Made by a program: the position numbers and the translations under genes. Shown piece by piece: positions 22,761 through 32,429 of a stretch of DNA of 64,000 nt. Within the stretch, counting starts at the first letter, position 1. The number at the start of each line of letters is the position of its first letter. Source of the stretch: Rhodocollybia butyracea (lineage: Eukaryota; Basidiomycota; Agaricomycetes; Agaricales; Omphalotaceae); contig JADNRY010000336.1 in assembly GCA_015501585.1 (NCBI GenBank), forward strand, positions 1-64,000, given 5' to 3'. The notes below the pieces were generated by a model. That model was not told the DNA's origin, searched no databases, and saw nothing but the letters and a program-made list of their open reading frames with translations.

Positions 22761-23126
22761 TATTGCCTCCCGATTGAGTGCAAAAAAAATTGAAAAGACA
22801 AAAAATTACAACCCCACGCCAGATACTCCTCTACACCCACTAACACTTACGCACCACAAAACATGCTTGTTTTCAACATTTCTGATGCCAAAACTGTCCA
22901 TATCCATTGTTATCCTGCCCCTTGCCCTTTTCCATTTGCCAACTGCAGATGCTCATGCCGTCAACCGTTACATATATCCATGCCAGGATATGCTCCTTGC
23001 ATACACCAAGACGGAGGTATATATTGTGGAACGTGACAGGTATTCTATGGACACCAATGCCTTGGGACTATTTGAGATCCCGCTATACAAATTCCTTGGG
23101 CATCAGGAGTGCCCAGGAGTTGTGCA
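22761..23126 (+). repeat. left arm of a long inverted repeat
   Basis: Starts TATTGCCTC. Runs to GTTGTGCA at 23126 and is matched in reverse complement by 23160-23531 with scattered mismatches and small indels. The spacer is 33 nt. The arms could fold into one hairpin of about 370 bp. Confidence 0.88.
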
Positions 23127-23202
23127 GGCAACTGGTGTAAACATAACCATCAATAAAGTTGCACAACTCCTAGCACTCCCAACGCCCAAGGAATTTGGAT
23201 AG
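22885..23202 (+). CDS. small secreted-protein-like ORF in the left arm
   Basis: An ATG at 22885 opens a 105-residue frame. The first 25 residues look like a signal peptide: basic start MPK, hydrophobic ISIVILPLALFHL, then ADAHA as a possible cleavage site. The rest has two cysteines and runs through the spacer into the right arm, which is odd for a real gene. The corresponding right-arm ORF uses another frame after residue about 33, so one of the two copies carries a 1-nt change. Function unknown, expression uncertain. Confidence 0.4.
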   Translation: MPKLSISIVILPLALFHLPTADAHAVNRYIYPCQDMLLAYTKTEVYIVERDRYSMDTNALGLFEIPLYKFLGHQECPGVVQATGVNITINKVAQLLALPTPKEFG

Positions 23203-23531
23203 TGGGGATCTCAAATAGTCCCAAGGCATTGATGTCCATAGAATGCCTGTCACATTCCGCAATATATACCTCCATCTTGGTGTATGCAAGGAGCATATCC
23301 CAGGCATGGATATATGTAGCGGTTGACAGCGTGATCATCTGCAGTTGGCAAATGGAAAAGAGCAAGGGGCAGGATAACAATGGATATGGACAGTTTTGGC
23401 ATCAGAAATGTTGAAAACAAGCATGTTTTGTGGTGCGTAAGTGCTAGTGGGTGTAGAGGAGTATCTGGCGTGGGGTTGTAATTTTTTGTCTTTTCAATTT
23501 TTTCTTTGCTTTTTATTTGGTTGAGGCATTA
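23160..23531 (-). repeat. right arm of the long inverted repeat
   Basis: Reverse complement of 22761-23126 and ends GAGGCATTA, mirroring TATTGCCTC at the left. Together they look like a foldback element. I could not identify a clear target duplication. Confidence 0.88.
23250..23402 (-). CDS. small cysteine-rich secreted-protein-like ORF in the right arm
   Basis: From ATG at 23402 a 50-residue frame has the same signal-peptide-like start (MPKLSISIVILPLALFHL) and then a compact end YPCLGYAPCIHQDGGIYCGM with three spaced cysteines. This version ends early and looks more like a finished small cysteine-rich protein than the left-arm one. It is convergent with the left-arm ORF. No family recognised. 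Confidence 0.4.
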   Translation of the reverse strand: MPKLSISIVILPLALFHLPTADDHAVNRYIYPCLGYAPCIHQDGGIYCGM

Positions 23532-23546
23532 AAATTTTCTAGGCCT

Positions 23547-23762
23547 TTAGATGAAACGGGCGGGGCGTCGGGTTGTCCTTCCGAGTCTCGTCGTTGTTTC
23601 AGGCGGGATATATTCCACATTTAGGTTAGCTCTTGTGCTCAAAGGAGAAGGTGGGTGAAGTGGTGCCGCCTTTGAGGCCGTTTCATCATTGATTGCAATT
23701 CCGGCGAGCGATTTGATCTGATCCAATATCTCCGGACAGTGCCTGATTGATGAATTGATCAT
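23547..23762 (-). pseudogene. possible tail of a mobile-element polyprotein
   Basis: A 71-residue frame ends TRLGRTTRRPARFI. This type of ending (TRSGR..PPARF) is often seen at the end of integrase-like proteins of fungal elements. There is no catalytic domain around it, so this is only a suggestion. Confidence 0.2.
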
Positions 23763-23903
23763 TCAGTTTGGCACATTTTATCATTCTGGAACGCACACTT
23801 GAGTTTGCGGCGTTGATCCAAATATGCATCTATGTGTGAGCAAATCTCAGCAAATCTCCCATTCCAGCTCCTCGGTTCTCAGAAGGTACTAGTTATTATT
23901 AAG

Positions 23904-24361
23904 TCAAGTTCCAACCCATGAATCGGCAGTTCCATACACATCAGAAAATACTTTACGTTCCCTATTGTAAGTTGCCATGATATTGAGAATCATTCTCGTC
24001 CACCGACTGTCTACCAATGGCTGTCGCAGTGCAATGTAGGCATTCCAGAAGTAAGGATACCATCCGCATATTCCCAGTCAATGATCCCAGAGATATGCCC
24101 ATCGTGAACAAGTATGTTTTCTGGTACAAGGTCTCCATGTGAGAAAATGTGAGGCTTTTTGTCATCGAAGATATCACTATCAATCGGCTTGAAAACAGTT
24201 ATATCGGTGGCTGTATTAGTCGCGTCGACAATCCAAGTGACAAAATCAAGAGCAGTGGTGGCTTTCCAAGAACCAAGATGATCCACTGCAAAAGGATGGA
24301 AGTTGAGGTATGAAGAATTTCCTACCATTCCCATGGACCCATGCATGTCTAATGAGGAGAG
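23904..24361 (-). pseudogene. APH-family kinase, C-terminal part, separated by copia insertion
   Basis: On the minus strand the frame carries HGDLVPENILV and GIIDWEYA, the catalytic and metal-binding motifs of the aminoglycoside-phosphotransferase fold (APH, PF01636). The start joins exactly to the N-terminal part at 30969 when the copia element and one GAGAG copy are removed: the frame then reads CQLS-SLDMHGS without a shift. Near 24062 a 1-nt loss after WEYAD ends that frame, but the expected YPYFWNAYIAL tail continues in the next frame to 23904. So the gene is broken twice. Fungal members are common and mostly of unknown substrate. Confidence 0.85.
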
Positions 24362-24681
24362 TATTGAAACTATTGAAATAAAAGAGAGTTCTCAGCAACA
24401 GTGGTAGAACGACGCTGTATTATGTACCTATTGAAATAAAAGAGAGTTCTAGGTACATAGTCAGTAATAAGTACAAGAAATAAAGAATGTGAGTACTAAC
24501 CTCAGCGACAGTGGTAGAACGATGCTGAGGTGTCAATATATGTAAAATACAATTAAAAGAATGTGTCACATGGGATGTATGTAAGTAACGTAATGAAACC
24601 AGAAAATATTCTGGTTTCATTACGGCATGAATCCACGAACGTATAGATGACATAACAAGATAAGATCATCGACTTTTAACA
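24362..24681 (-). repeat. copia 3' LTR (320 bp)
   Basis: Matches 30655-30963 apart from an 11-nt indel in the hairpin region and about three substitutions. It holds a perfect 16-bp inverted repeat with a 4-nt loop (24589-24624). Confidence 0.92.
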
Positions 24682-26652
24682 CTTCCACTTGGGCGTGGCT
24701 TCATACCTAGCATGTGCACAAATGCCAAGTGCTTCTCACCAGATAATCCCTTTGTAAATCCATCGGCAGCTTGTTGGGTAGTTGGAACATAGTCCAGATC
24801 AATCTGGCCATCAGAGATTGCAAAACAAATAAAGTGGTGATGAAGTTGAATGTGCTTTGTACGGGGATGATCAGCAGGGTTCTTGGAAAGAGCAATAGAT
24901 GACATATTATCACCCAACAAGTGAGTAGGCTTGGTTTGCTGAAAACCTAGCTGTTCAAGGAGTTGACGAAGCCAAATAGCTTCCTGTGCTGTACAAGTAA
25001 GAGCCATGTACTCAGCTTCAGTAGAAGAGAGTGCTGGGGAGGTTTGAAGTTTGCTGCTCCAACTAATAGCAGCTCTGCACATGAGGAAAACATATCCACT
25101 AGTGGATTGTCAAGTATCCACATCACCAGCCCAATCCGAATCAGAATATCCAAGGATAAGGGAGATGAGTTCATCTATGATTGTGCCATCATACTCAATA
25201 ACCCAGTCTTTGGTACCACCCAAGTAGCGAAGACAGTGCAGAGCTTCATTTAAATGAATCTCACCTGGATTTGAGCAGTAGCGGCTCAAAATACCTACAG
25301 CAAAGGCAATATCCGGGCGTGAAGCAAGCATGGCATACATGAGAGTACCAATGAGAGCCTGGTATAGCGTGAGTCTGTCAGCCATAGCCTCTTTCTCGGC
25401 ATCTGTGGATGGGGAATCAGCTTTAGAAAGCTTAACTCCAGATGATAAGGGGGTGCGACGTGTGATGCCATCATCACAGTGGAAACGTTTGAGTGATTCC
25501 TCAATGTATCTGGTCTGAGAGAGCCGAAGGACATGCTTTTCTTGGTCATAGTCAATGGCAATGCCAAGCAACTGTGAGATAACACCAAGATCCTTGATCT
25601 TAAAGTGTTGGCCAATCCGGTGCTTGATCTCCTGCATGAATTTGAGATCATCGCATAAAATCCCAATATCATCAACGTAAACAGCAATAAAGCAGATGGA
25701 CTTGCCACGTTGGAGGACATAAATGCAGTAGTCAGCATGGATACGACGGAAGCCAAGTTTCTCGAGCTCTGCATCAAGAAGTTTGTTCCAGACACGGGAG
25801 GCCTGCTTGAGGCCATAGATAGAGCGGCAGAGACGAACAATTTTACCAGAATGTTCACTAATGCCATTTTGGGAGGCGCATATAGAGCTCCTCTTCCAAC
25901 TCACCATTGAGAAATGCGGTATCAACATCGAGATGGTGGAAGTGAAGGGCTAGATGCACGGCGAGGGCGCAAAGGACACGAATGGAGGTAAGTTTGACCA
26001 CAGGGGAAAATACCTCGTCAAAGTCTAAACCAGGCATCTGGGAGAAACCTCGAGCAACTAAGCATGCCTTGTACCACTCAATGGTCCCGTCAGGGAGGTG
26101 CTTAATCTTAAAGACAAGCTTGGAGCTAATAGCACGGCAACCTTTAGGCAAATTGTCAATAAACTCAAAAGTTCCCATATCAATGAGAGACTTGAGCTCT
26201 TTGTTGGAGTCAGGACCGCGGAGTGCTTCCTGCAGAGTGCGGGGCTCTGAGGCTCCCTGAGCATGGACAGTGGCCACAAAGGCCATGGCGACACCTTCTG
26301 CAACATCTGGTCTATCACCTGGTGCAGCTTCAGGAGGATCTGGCACAATGTCAGGTTCTTCACAGAAGCGGGCAGGTAGGCGACGAGCACGTGGACCATC
26401 TACTTCTGGAACAGGCCCAAGAAGTTCAAGTTCTGTATGACGACAGCGAGCAGGTGGAGGGTCATTGAGAGCAGGAAGATCAGGGGAGTATGGGCGAGGG
26501 TCACCGACGTTATCCTCAGAATCAACCTCAGAAGATGGAGCAGGAGGATGCGGAACCACTGGAGTCACAGGGGGAGAGTTATCTTCCCACGCATCTCCCA
26601 CTCGAGAAAAGCCAGGTAGGCCATCTCCAGGCACCTGTAAAGATCCGTTCAC
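24666..26652 (-). pseudogene. copia RT-RNase H of the APH-inserted element
   Basis: The 26652-25858 part has the linker and the start of the RT domain (KHLPDGTIEWYKACLVARGFS and DVDTAFLNGELEEELYM). A frameshift near 25870 leads to 25928-25110 with YGLKQASRVWNKLL, the active site AVYVDDIGILCDD and RPDIAFAVGILSRYCSNP. A stop at 25110 separates the RNase H part (25082-24666: STEAEYMALTCTAQEAIWLRQL, TKHIQLHHHF). At least two breaks make it inactive. Confidence 0.92.
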
Positions 26653-27235
26653 GATTGGATCTTCCCAATGTACAGTATAGTGAGGGGCCCGTTGGGCAGA
26701 TTTACTACAATATCAAGTTTTGGTGTTGCTGATTTAACAGTGTGGTTTCCAATGGTTCTTCTGTGTTAACAGGTAATATTCTGGTATTCTGAAGGAACAG
26801 ATGTGACGTCTTCTGTGGTAAGCAGTTAAATATAGTTCTTCTGTGGTAAGCAGGTGAAGGTGGTTCTTCTGTGGTAATCAGGTATTCTTCTGTTGTAAGC
26901 AGGTAATTGGTGATGCTTCTGGATATTCACAGTTAGCAACTAAGGTTCATATCAAGGTTCAGTTCACAGCTATGCTGCACAGAGGTAATAATTCCAAAAT
27001 AACAAGGCTGGGGTACAATGTATCTACTCAAGCAGTATTTATACTATATACCTAAGTCATAATAAGTCATTCTGAGTCATGTTCCGAGTCACTTTGACTC
27101 ATGTACAAACAATATAATCAAGTCATTTCAGGTTCCGAGACATTGTGCCACAGCCGAAACTAGTCAATATGACTCAACCATGGTCAGATATGAATAATAC
27201 ACTATTAAGGCAATCATGTGCTCAATTTCCACAGT
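26653..27235 (-). repeat. degenerate linker with 20-bp tandem repeats and a probable solo LTR
   Basis: Around 26755-26925 the unit TTCTTCTGTGGTAAGCAGGT recurs about six times imperfectly. Further right (26950-27233) there is no coding; the minus strand has a TATA box (TATAAATACTG, as in the LTR at 5413) and a possible LTR start TGTGGAAATTG at 27233. I could not find matching target duplications. Confidence 0.45.
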
Positions 27236-28130
27236 CAGGAAATGTTCACTTCCTGACAGCATCTCACCATTGTAAAGGATCTGCAAAAGATCCGGAATGG
27301 GTAAAGGTGGGCCAGGAGGGTGAGGACGTTCATCAAAAATGATGTCTCGTGAAACAAAAGTTTTTCACTTCTTCGGATCCCACAGAAGGTAACCCTTGGT
27401 GTGCTCTTTGTAACCAAGAAAGATGCACTTACGAGTTTTAAAGTCAAGCTTTGTATGCTTCTATTTGGGGATGTGAGCATAGGCGGGACAGCCAAAAGGT
27501 TTGAGTTCCTTGAGTGAAGGCTTTACGCCAGACCAAGCTTTGTGTGGAGTAGAATAGGAAGCCATGAGGTAGGTGAGCGGTTAATGAGATAGATGGCAAT
27601 AATGATGGCGAAGACCCAAAACCCAGCAGTAAATTTAGCATCATGCATCATGCATCTGGCATGCTCAACAATAGTGCGGTTGAAGCATTCAGCAACGCCA
27701 TTCTGCTGTGGGGTGTGAGGGACTGTGGTTTCATGGATAATACCAAGGTTACGGAGATAATCCTCGAACTGATCAGAGGTATATTCTCCACCGTTATCTG
27801 TACGAAAAACCTTGAGCTTAAGCCCAGTCTCAAGCTTTACCATAGCCTTCCACTCGCGGAAGCATCGGTACACCTCCAATTTGTAATTTGTGATGGAGGA
27901 AATAAACCCAGCAGTGGTGGGTGTTATCATCTATGAAGGTGATGAAATACCTATAGCCACCATTGATAGAGTTGGGTAATGGACCGCAAACATCGGAGTG
28001 AACTAAATCTAGTTTCCAACGGGCCCTTTTATTGGATGATGGGAACGGAAATACATGCTGTTTACCGGCTGTACACGACTCGCAGAACTCTATTCGACCT
28101 CCCACTTCATCAATGCCTGTTACCATGCCT
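27236..28130 (-). pseudogene. copia integrase of the APH-inserted element
   Basis: Two overlapping frames: 28126-27830 with CESCTAGKQHVFPFP, LDLVHSDVCGPLP and the start of the catalytic core YFITFIDD, and 27930-27523 with FRTDNGGEYTSDQFEDYL and HTPQQNGVAECFNRTIVEHARCMM, the expected DDE residues. The C-terminal part with GYKEHTKGYLLWDP is in a further frame. Frame changes show decay. Confidence 0.88.
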
Positions 28131-28666
28131 TTTGCAATCAGACATTTTATGTTGTCTTGACCGAGATGACCTAGGCAGCGGTGAGCATGATTAATGTCAA
28201 TATAGCGGGATGTGGTAGCGAGATTTGCGTACTCTTGGGATTTCAGCGGACGGGCGTGAAGAAGGTAAAGACCTCCTTTGGTCTTGCAACCAGACGCAAC
28301 GCACCGGCCAGAGCTTTGAGCTTTGACAAAGCACTCCTCTCCATCAAAGAGAATGGTGGGTTTGCGCTTGTCAGTGAGCTGAGAGACAGAAATCAGAGTG
28401 GCGGCGAGATCCGGGACGTGTAGCGTATTGGGTAGAAAACCAGTGATGATTCAATCTGGTGTATCCATGAGGTACTGAAGAGTACCCTTACCAACAGCGT
28501 AAATGGTAGACGCGTCTCCAAGATGAATGGGGACAGGTTTGTTGAGTTTGGTGTATGAACTGTCTTCAAACCAGTCACAATGTGGACTTAGGTGGCAAGA
28601 GCACCCAGAGTCAATGTAACTCTTGTTGTTGCTTGTCTTGGCAAGTGTAGAAAAAGGGAACCTAAA
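28131..28666 (-). pseudogene. copia protease and GAG-pre-integrase of the APH-inserted element
   Basis: The minus strand shows SYIDSGCSCHLSP (protease, DSG triad with a Cys variant) near 28600, and further along INHAHRCLGHLGQDNI, the GAG-pre-integrase signature. Stops near 28448 and elsewhere break the frame. Confidence 0.75.
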
Positions 28667-28915
28667 TAGAGTACCGTAAGTTACTCAGTCGATGTGGTAT
28701 TCCGACTGTATTAGATACCTAAATAGAGTACCGTAAGTTACTGTAAGGTATCGTTAGTTATATGTCTAGAAAAGGTTAAAAAGAGATGCTCACCTCAGTC
28801 GATGTGGTATTCCGACTGAGGTGTGCTAACGGCGCCTAAGTAATATATATAGTAAGTGAAAAGGGTAACGTGATTGTACGGATGTGTGTATGAGGTGTTC
28901 TGTATATACTAACAG
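28667..28915 (-). repeat. LTR-like insert between gag and protease
   Basis: About 245 bp interrupt the Gag-Pol junction. The insert starts TGTTAGTATATAC on the minus strand. It has the same layout as the host LTR but a different sequence: a CTCAG...CTGAG hairpin (28793-28821), a spacer, an AT-rich box ending TATTTAGG, then a second hairpin copy and a second box. It may be a solo LTR of a related family. Flanks TTCCT and TTCCC are a possible target duplication. Confidence 0.5.
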
Positions 28916-28959
28916 CAAGGAAGGTGGCAACATCAGTGGAGATAAAGACATGGACGGAA

Positions 28960-30527
28960 TCAGAACTTGAATGACGACAGAGGGAAATTCTGAGTAGGCT
29001 TCCTACTAGATCTCCCACTGCTTCTAGGAGCGGACGCAGTGCGGCAGGATGCTTCCTCATCTTGCTTCTTGTGGTTACAGTCTTCGACAAGGTGAGGACC
29101 TTTGTGACAGTAGGAACAGAGCGGACCTTTCTTGGGTTTCTTCTTTGGTTTAGATTTCCCTCTAACAGCGGCAGCGTTAGCCGCCTCGGAAGAATCATCA
29201 CTGGAAGTTAGAGATGTCCACGAGTCCGGATCCAAGTATACTTGGATCCGGAGCGCAAGTACTTGTGGCCTAAAAGGCCTGACTCGTGGGAAACGGGTCA
29301 CTGACTCACAAGTATTATCTGCAAGTACTTGTGGATCCGCACACTAATCAAGTAGTTACAGCTATATTCACAAGTATTTACCATTATTTACTTGCATACA
29401 GTGATCGTACAGTGTATAATGCTATTAAAAACCTGTACTTTACTTGTTACACTAATTTCATACTATGGTATGAAGCAAAAATGTACTGACAGTTAGGCTT
29501 TGGATTGTAGACAGCCTACGGCGATTGGGCGCTAAAATAAGCGCTCGGTCGCTGTGAGCTGTCTACAACCTCAAACATGTGTGGCAGTACTTGATAAGTA
29601 CTATAATAAATATGATACTATTAATTACTGTAAGTTTTGATCACCAACAACAAATATATGAGTTCATATTGCTTGCACAAGTCACACAAGTACTTGCAAG
29701 TCAACAAATGGCTGACTTGTGACCCGCGCCTGACCCGTGGGAAACGGATCCTGGGATCCACGAGTCACATACTTGCGGGTTTTCCCACGGATCTTACCTG
29801 CGAGTACTTGTGAAGACTTGGACTCGTGGACATCTCTACCAGAAGTGAGACGTCGATACTCCGCAATGAGGTGGGAGGTGACAAAAGAAGAGGTGAGCTT
29901 GTTTGTTTCAGTAACGGCAGCAAGAGTGATGATGGTAAACGTCTCCCAAGTGTTAGGAGAGTCATCAACAGTACGAGGAAGAGAAGTGAGCATAACTTCC
30001 ATGAGGAACTGGTCTCCAAAAGCGTCAGTGTCTGAGAGCTTCTTGTTCTCGAGAGCATAGAAGTTAACGTGATCCTGCATGTTATCACCATGTTTATACC
30101 GTTTATCCATCATACCACGCTTGATATAGAAGGCTTCAAGACCAGCGGTGGTGCCAGCATGAGCTTCCTTAAGCTTAGTCCAGATATCCTTGGCGGATGT
30201 GAGCTTTTCAATGAGAAGAAGCTGTTCCGGCGCAAGGTGCTCTTTGATGATCCCAATAGCCTTGTCATTACGAGTAATTGATTCCTCGTAGGATTGCATA
30301 CCCTCCCTGTGATCACGTCTAACAGCAGCCCGGTCAACAGCAGAGGCGTCATTAGGCAATGGACGAGGATTGGAAGGTTTAGGATAGACAGACATCTTTC
30401 CATTGCAGAATCTCCAGACCATAGCCCTCTGGAGCTTGCCAGAAATAGGGCCAACCCATCGAGAATAGGTCCCGTAGGTAAGGGTAGGGATTTGAATGTA
30501 ATCTGATGTGGCAGATGTAGGGGACAT
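28960..30527 (-). pseudogene. copia gag, split by a hAT-type MITE
   Basis: The N-terminal part starts at 30527 (MSPTSATSDYIQ), with the UBN2-type Gag core (TSAKDIWTKLKEAHAGTTAGLEAFY, LTSLPRTVDDSPNTWETF), and is open to about 29846. The C-terminal part resumes at about 29208 with SSDDSSEAANAAA, a basic KPKKKPKKG stretch and a CCHC zinc knuckle CSYCHKGPHLVEDC. The 630-bp MITE lies exactly between them, so the frame was continuous before it arrived. Confidence 0.9.
29209..29838. mobile_element. hAT-type MITE inserted in copia gag
   Basis: Terminal inverted repeats are TAGAGATGTCCACGAGTCC at the left and its exact complement at the right end. TAGAGATG fits the known hAT terminus (YARNGNTG). Flanking octamers CTGGAAGT and CCAGAAGT agree at 6 of 8 positions, as expected of a hAT 8-bp duplication that has since mutated. 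CAAGTACTTG palindromes recur near both ends and may be transposase sites. There is no coding capacity. A central hairpin (29503-29571; TTGTAGACAGC and GCTGTCTACAA) is notable. Confidence 0.85.
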
Positions 30528-30640
30528 GTGGACGAATGTATGGGATGTGTAGGTGAATGAACAAGTGTGAGAGAGTGAAATGAGTGTGTTCCGAGGTCTT
30601 GTGCGCAGTAGAGAAGCTTTGTTAATTCAGTACAGGCTAC

Positions 30641-30654
30641 CGGGGCCCATAACC
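30641..30654 (-). other. primer binding site of the copia element
   Basis: On the minus strand, GGTTATGGGCCCCG directly follows the 5' LTR. It is close to the complement of the anticodon arm of initiator tRNA-Met, the half-tRNA priming known from Ty5 and Drosophila copia. Confidence 0.7.
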
Positions 30655-30963
30655 TATTGAAACTATTGAAATAAAAGAGAGTTCTCAGCAACAGTGGTAG
30701 AACGACGCTGTATTATGTACCTATTGAAATAAAAGAGAGTTCTAGGTACATAGTCAGTAATAAGTACAAGAAATAAAGAATGTGAGTACTAACCTCAGCG
30801 ACGACGCTGAGGTGTCAATATATGTAAAATACAATTAAAAGAATGTGTCACATGGGACATATGTAAGTAACGTAATGAAACCAGAAAATATTCTGGTTTC
30901 ATTACGGCATGAATCCACGAACGTATAGATGACATAACAAGATAAGATCATCGACGTTTAACA
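30655..30963 (-). repeat. copia 5' LTR (309 bp)
   Basis: Paired with 24362-24681. Ends TTTAACA at 30963, followed by GAGAG. The 16-bp inverted repeat is at 30871-30906. Confidence 0.92.
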
Positions 30964-31388
30964 GAGAGCTGACAAAAGATAAGCTGGAGTTCCTTCTCGA
31001 TGACTTGGAGCTTTTCCTCGTCGAGAGTTGGAAGTAACTTGTCAAGGCGTTCGCCGTGTATTTTATCCTGGACAATGTAAGTGGTAGAGGTCACTTCATC
31101 ATATAGGGTCGCGTGAATTCGAGCCACGGGGATCGATGTATGTGCAGCGACAAGTTCAGTTGCTTCGGCTTCTCGTGCTCTGACAACTCTCCCGTATTTT
31201 ACTATGCACCCATCGTCGATATCCACAACATCGACGCCAGAGCGAGCGCTGCTGATTTCTATTCCTCGAGATATCGCTGTTTTTACGTGGTCCAAAGTCC
31301 AGGATGTACTCGGTACTAGCCAACTGCATCAGTGTGGATAATTTTCGAGAGTTTTATGAGCCTTACGTTTGGAGTGACTTGCATCCAT
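30964..31388 (-). pseudogene. APH-family kinase, N-terminal part
   Basis: A short first exon (31388-31367, MDASHSK) and a 57-nt intron with a GTAAGG donor lead into a frame open to the copia element (SWTLDHVKTAISRGIEI, DDGCIVKYG, then EATELVAAHTSIPVARIH and YIVQDKIHGERLD). The IVKYG and IPVARI words fit the nucleotide-binding lobe of APH-like kinases. The frame runs into the LTR at 30963. The C-terminal lobe is 6.6 kb away at 24361. The first exon is tentative, since coding-like sequence continues upstream of its ATG. Confidence 0.8.
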
Positions 31389-32429
31389 TGCACTTGGAGT
31401 GCAGTGCTCAATTTCTATGACTTTTGGAGGAGGCAGAGGACCTGGGGATAGACCTTCGATAATCAGTGTGGTGGTCGAGAACTTGGTCGAGAACTTGGTC
31501 GAGAACAAGAGCTAAGCGCCGATGGGCCGTCGACTCAATTCTGCGGTAGTGGGTAGCTCGGAAGAAAAGTCGTTTGCGAATAAGCCTAATAGCTCAAGAT
31601 TTTCAAACTCCGATCTGATGCCGGTTGAATTCTGAGAGAATACTGTACTGATATAGATATGTAGATAGACTAAATGATAACTTGATGATTTGTGCGTATG
31701 GGTGGTGTGCGCGCATTTTGGTATGTGCACTTTGACTGTGTACTACTACCACCTTGGACTCTTTGATTTACTCATCAATGAAGCAAGTTTTGGACGTTTG
31801 GGCGCTCTCTGTTTCTTCTTGCGCCTTTCATGCTTTCTCCTCTTGAGATCATACTTCTCTCCGGTGACCCGCGAAGCAATACCAAAACCTTGAACCCACG
31901 GAAAAACAACGCATAAAATCAACATCTGAAGGTTTAAAGGCCAGATTTTCATGGGGCGTTGCTTTTCAAGCGTGTAAAGTTTCTAAAGTTCGGGCATATG
32001 AGTTTGTGAGTATGGAAGTGCAGAAATTCAATTCCTGGACGCGAAGGGCACTCTCTAAATTAAACTCTGTTGTTCTGGTCTCTTCACCCCCTGCCAGGTA
32101 AACGACTTTGGGGTGCCAGACACTCTCTAATCGGTCGCGTGATCGTGATCCAAGTTTTGTAATTTAGTAATCCGGCAGGCAAACTTTCTTACTGTTACTA
32201 CCAACGACGCACATTTACCAACTTGTACATCTCAGACAAAGACAAGAGAACTGATACAGCGACGAGCCGTAATACTAATAGGCTATCTCTTTTGCTCCCC
32301 GAAGAATCTAGTATCATGTTCTCACGTTTCCCTTCTGTGAATGCGATCATTGATGTGGCCAGCATCCCGTAGGACCTGTTTCCGTATAATCGATAATCCC
32401 TCAATTTTTCTCCTCCACATCCTCTACGA
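31389..32429. other. gene-free stretch with small repeats
   Basis: A 12-bp repeat TTGGTCGAGAAC occurs three times at 31475-31507. The 31530-31665 part is a duplicate of 21460-21605. A 68-residue frame (31952-31746, minus) has a hydrophobic start and a basic end but no known domain. TCCGGCAGGCAAACT is at 32171. Confidence 0.45.

Larger units (their letters stand above)
24362..30963 (-). mobile_element. Ty1/copia element inserted in the APH gene, with nested inserts
   Basis: Bounded by LTRs at 24362-24681 and 30655-30963 and by the duplication GAGAG (24357-24361 and 30964-30968). Reading the minus strand gives LTR, primer site (30654-30641, GGTTATGGGCCCCG, like the half-tRNA-iMet site), gag, protease, integrase, RT, RNase H, LTR. 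Frames are broken at several points, and the LTRs differ by an 11-nt indel and a few bases, so it is older than the TRIM at 4238. A hAT-type MITE sits in gag (29209-29838), an LTR-like piece sits before the protease (about 28667-28915), and another probable one lies near 26750-27233. Confidence 0.93.

Noticed and set aside
22561..22846. Minus-strand frames upstream of the inverted repeat as genes
   Set aside because: Low-complexity, Tyr/His/Ser-rich translations with no family resemblance.
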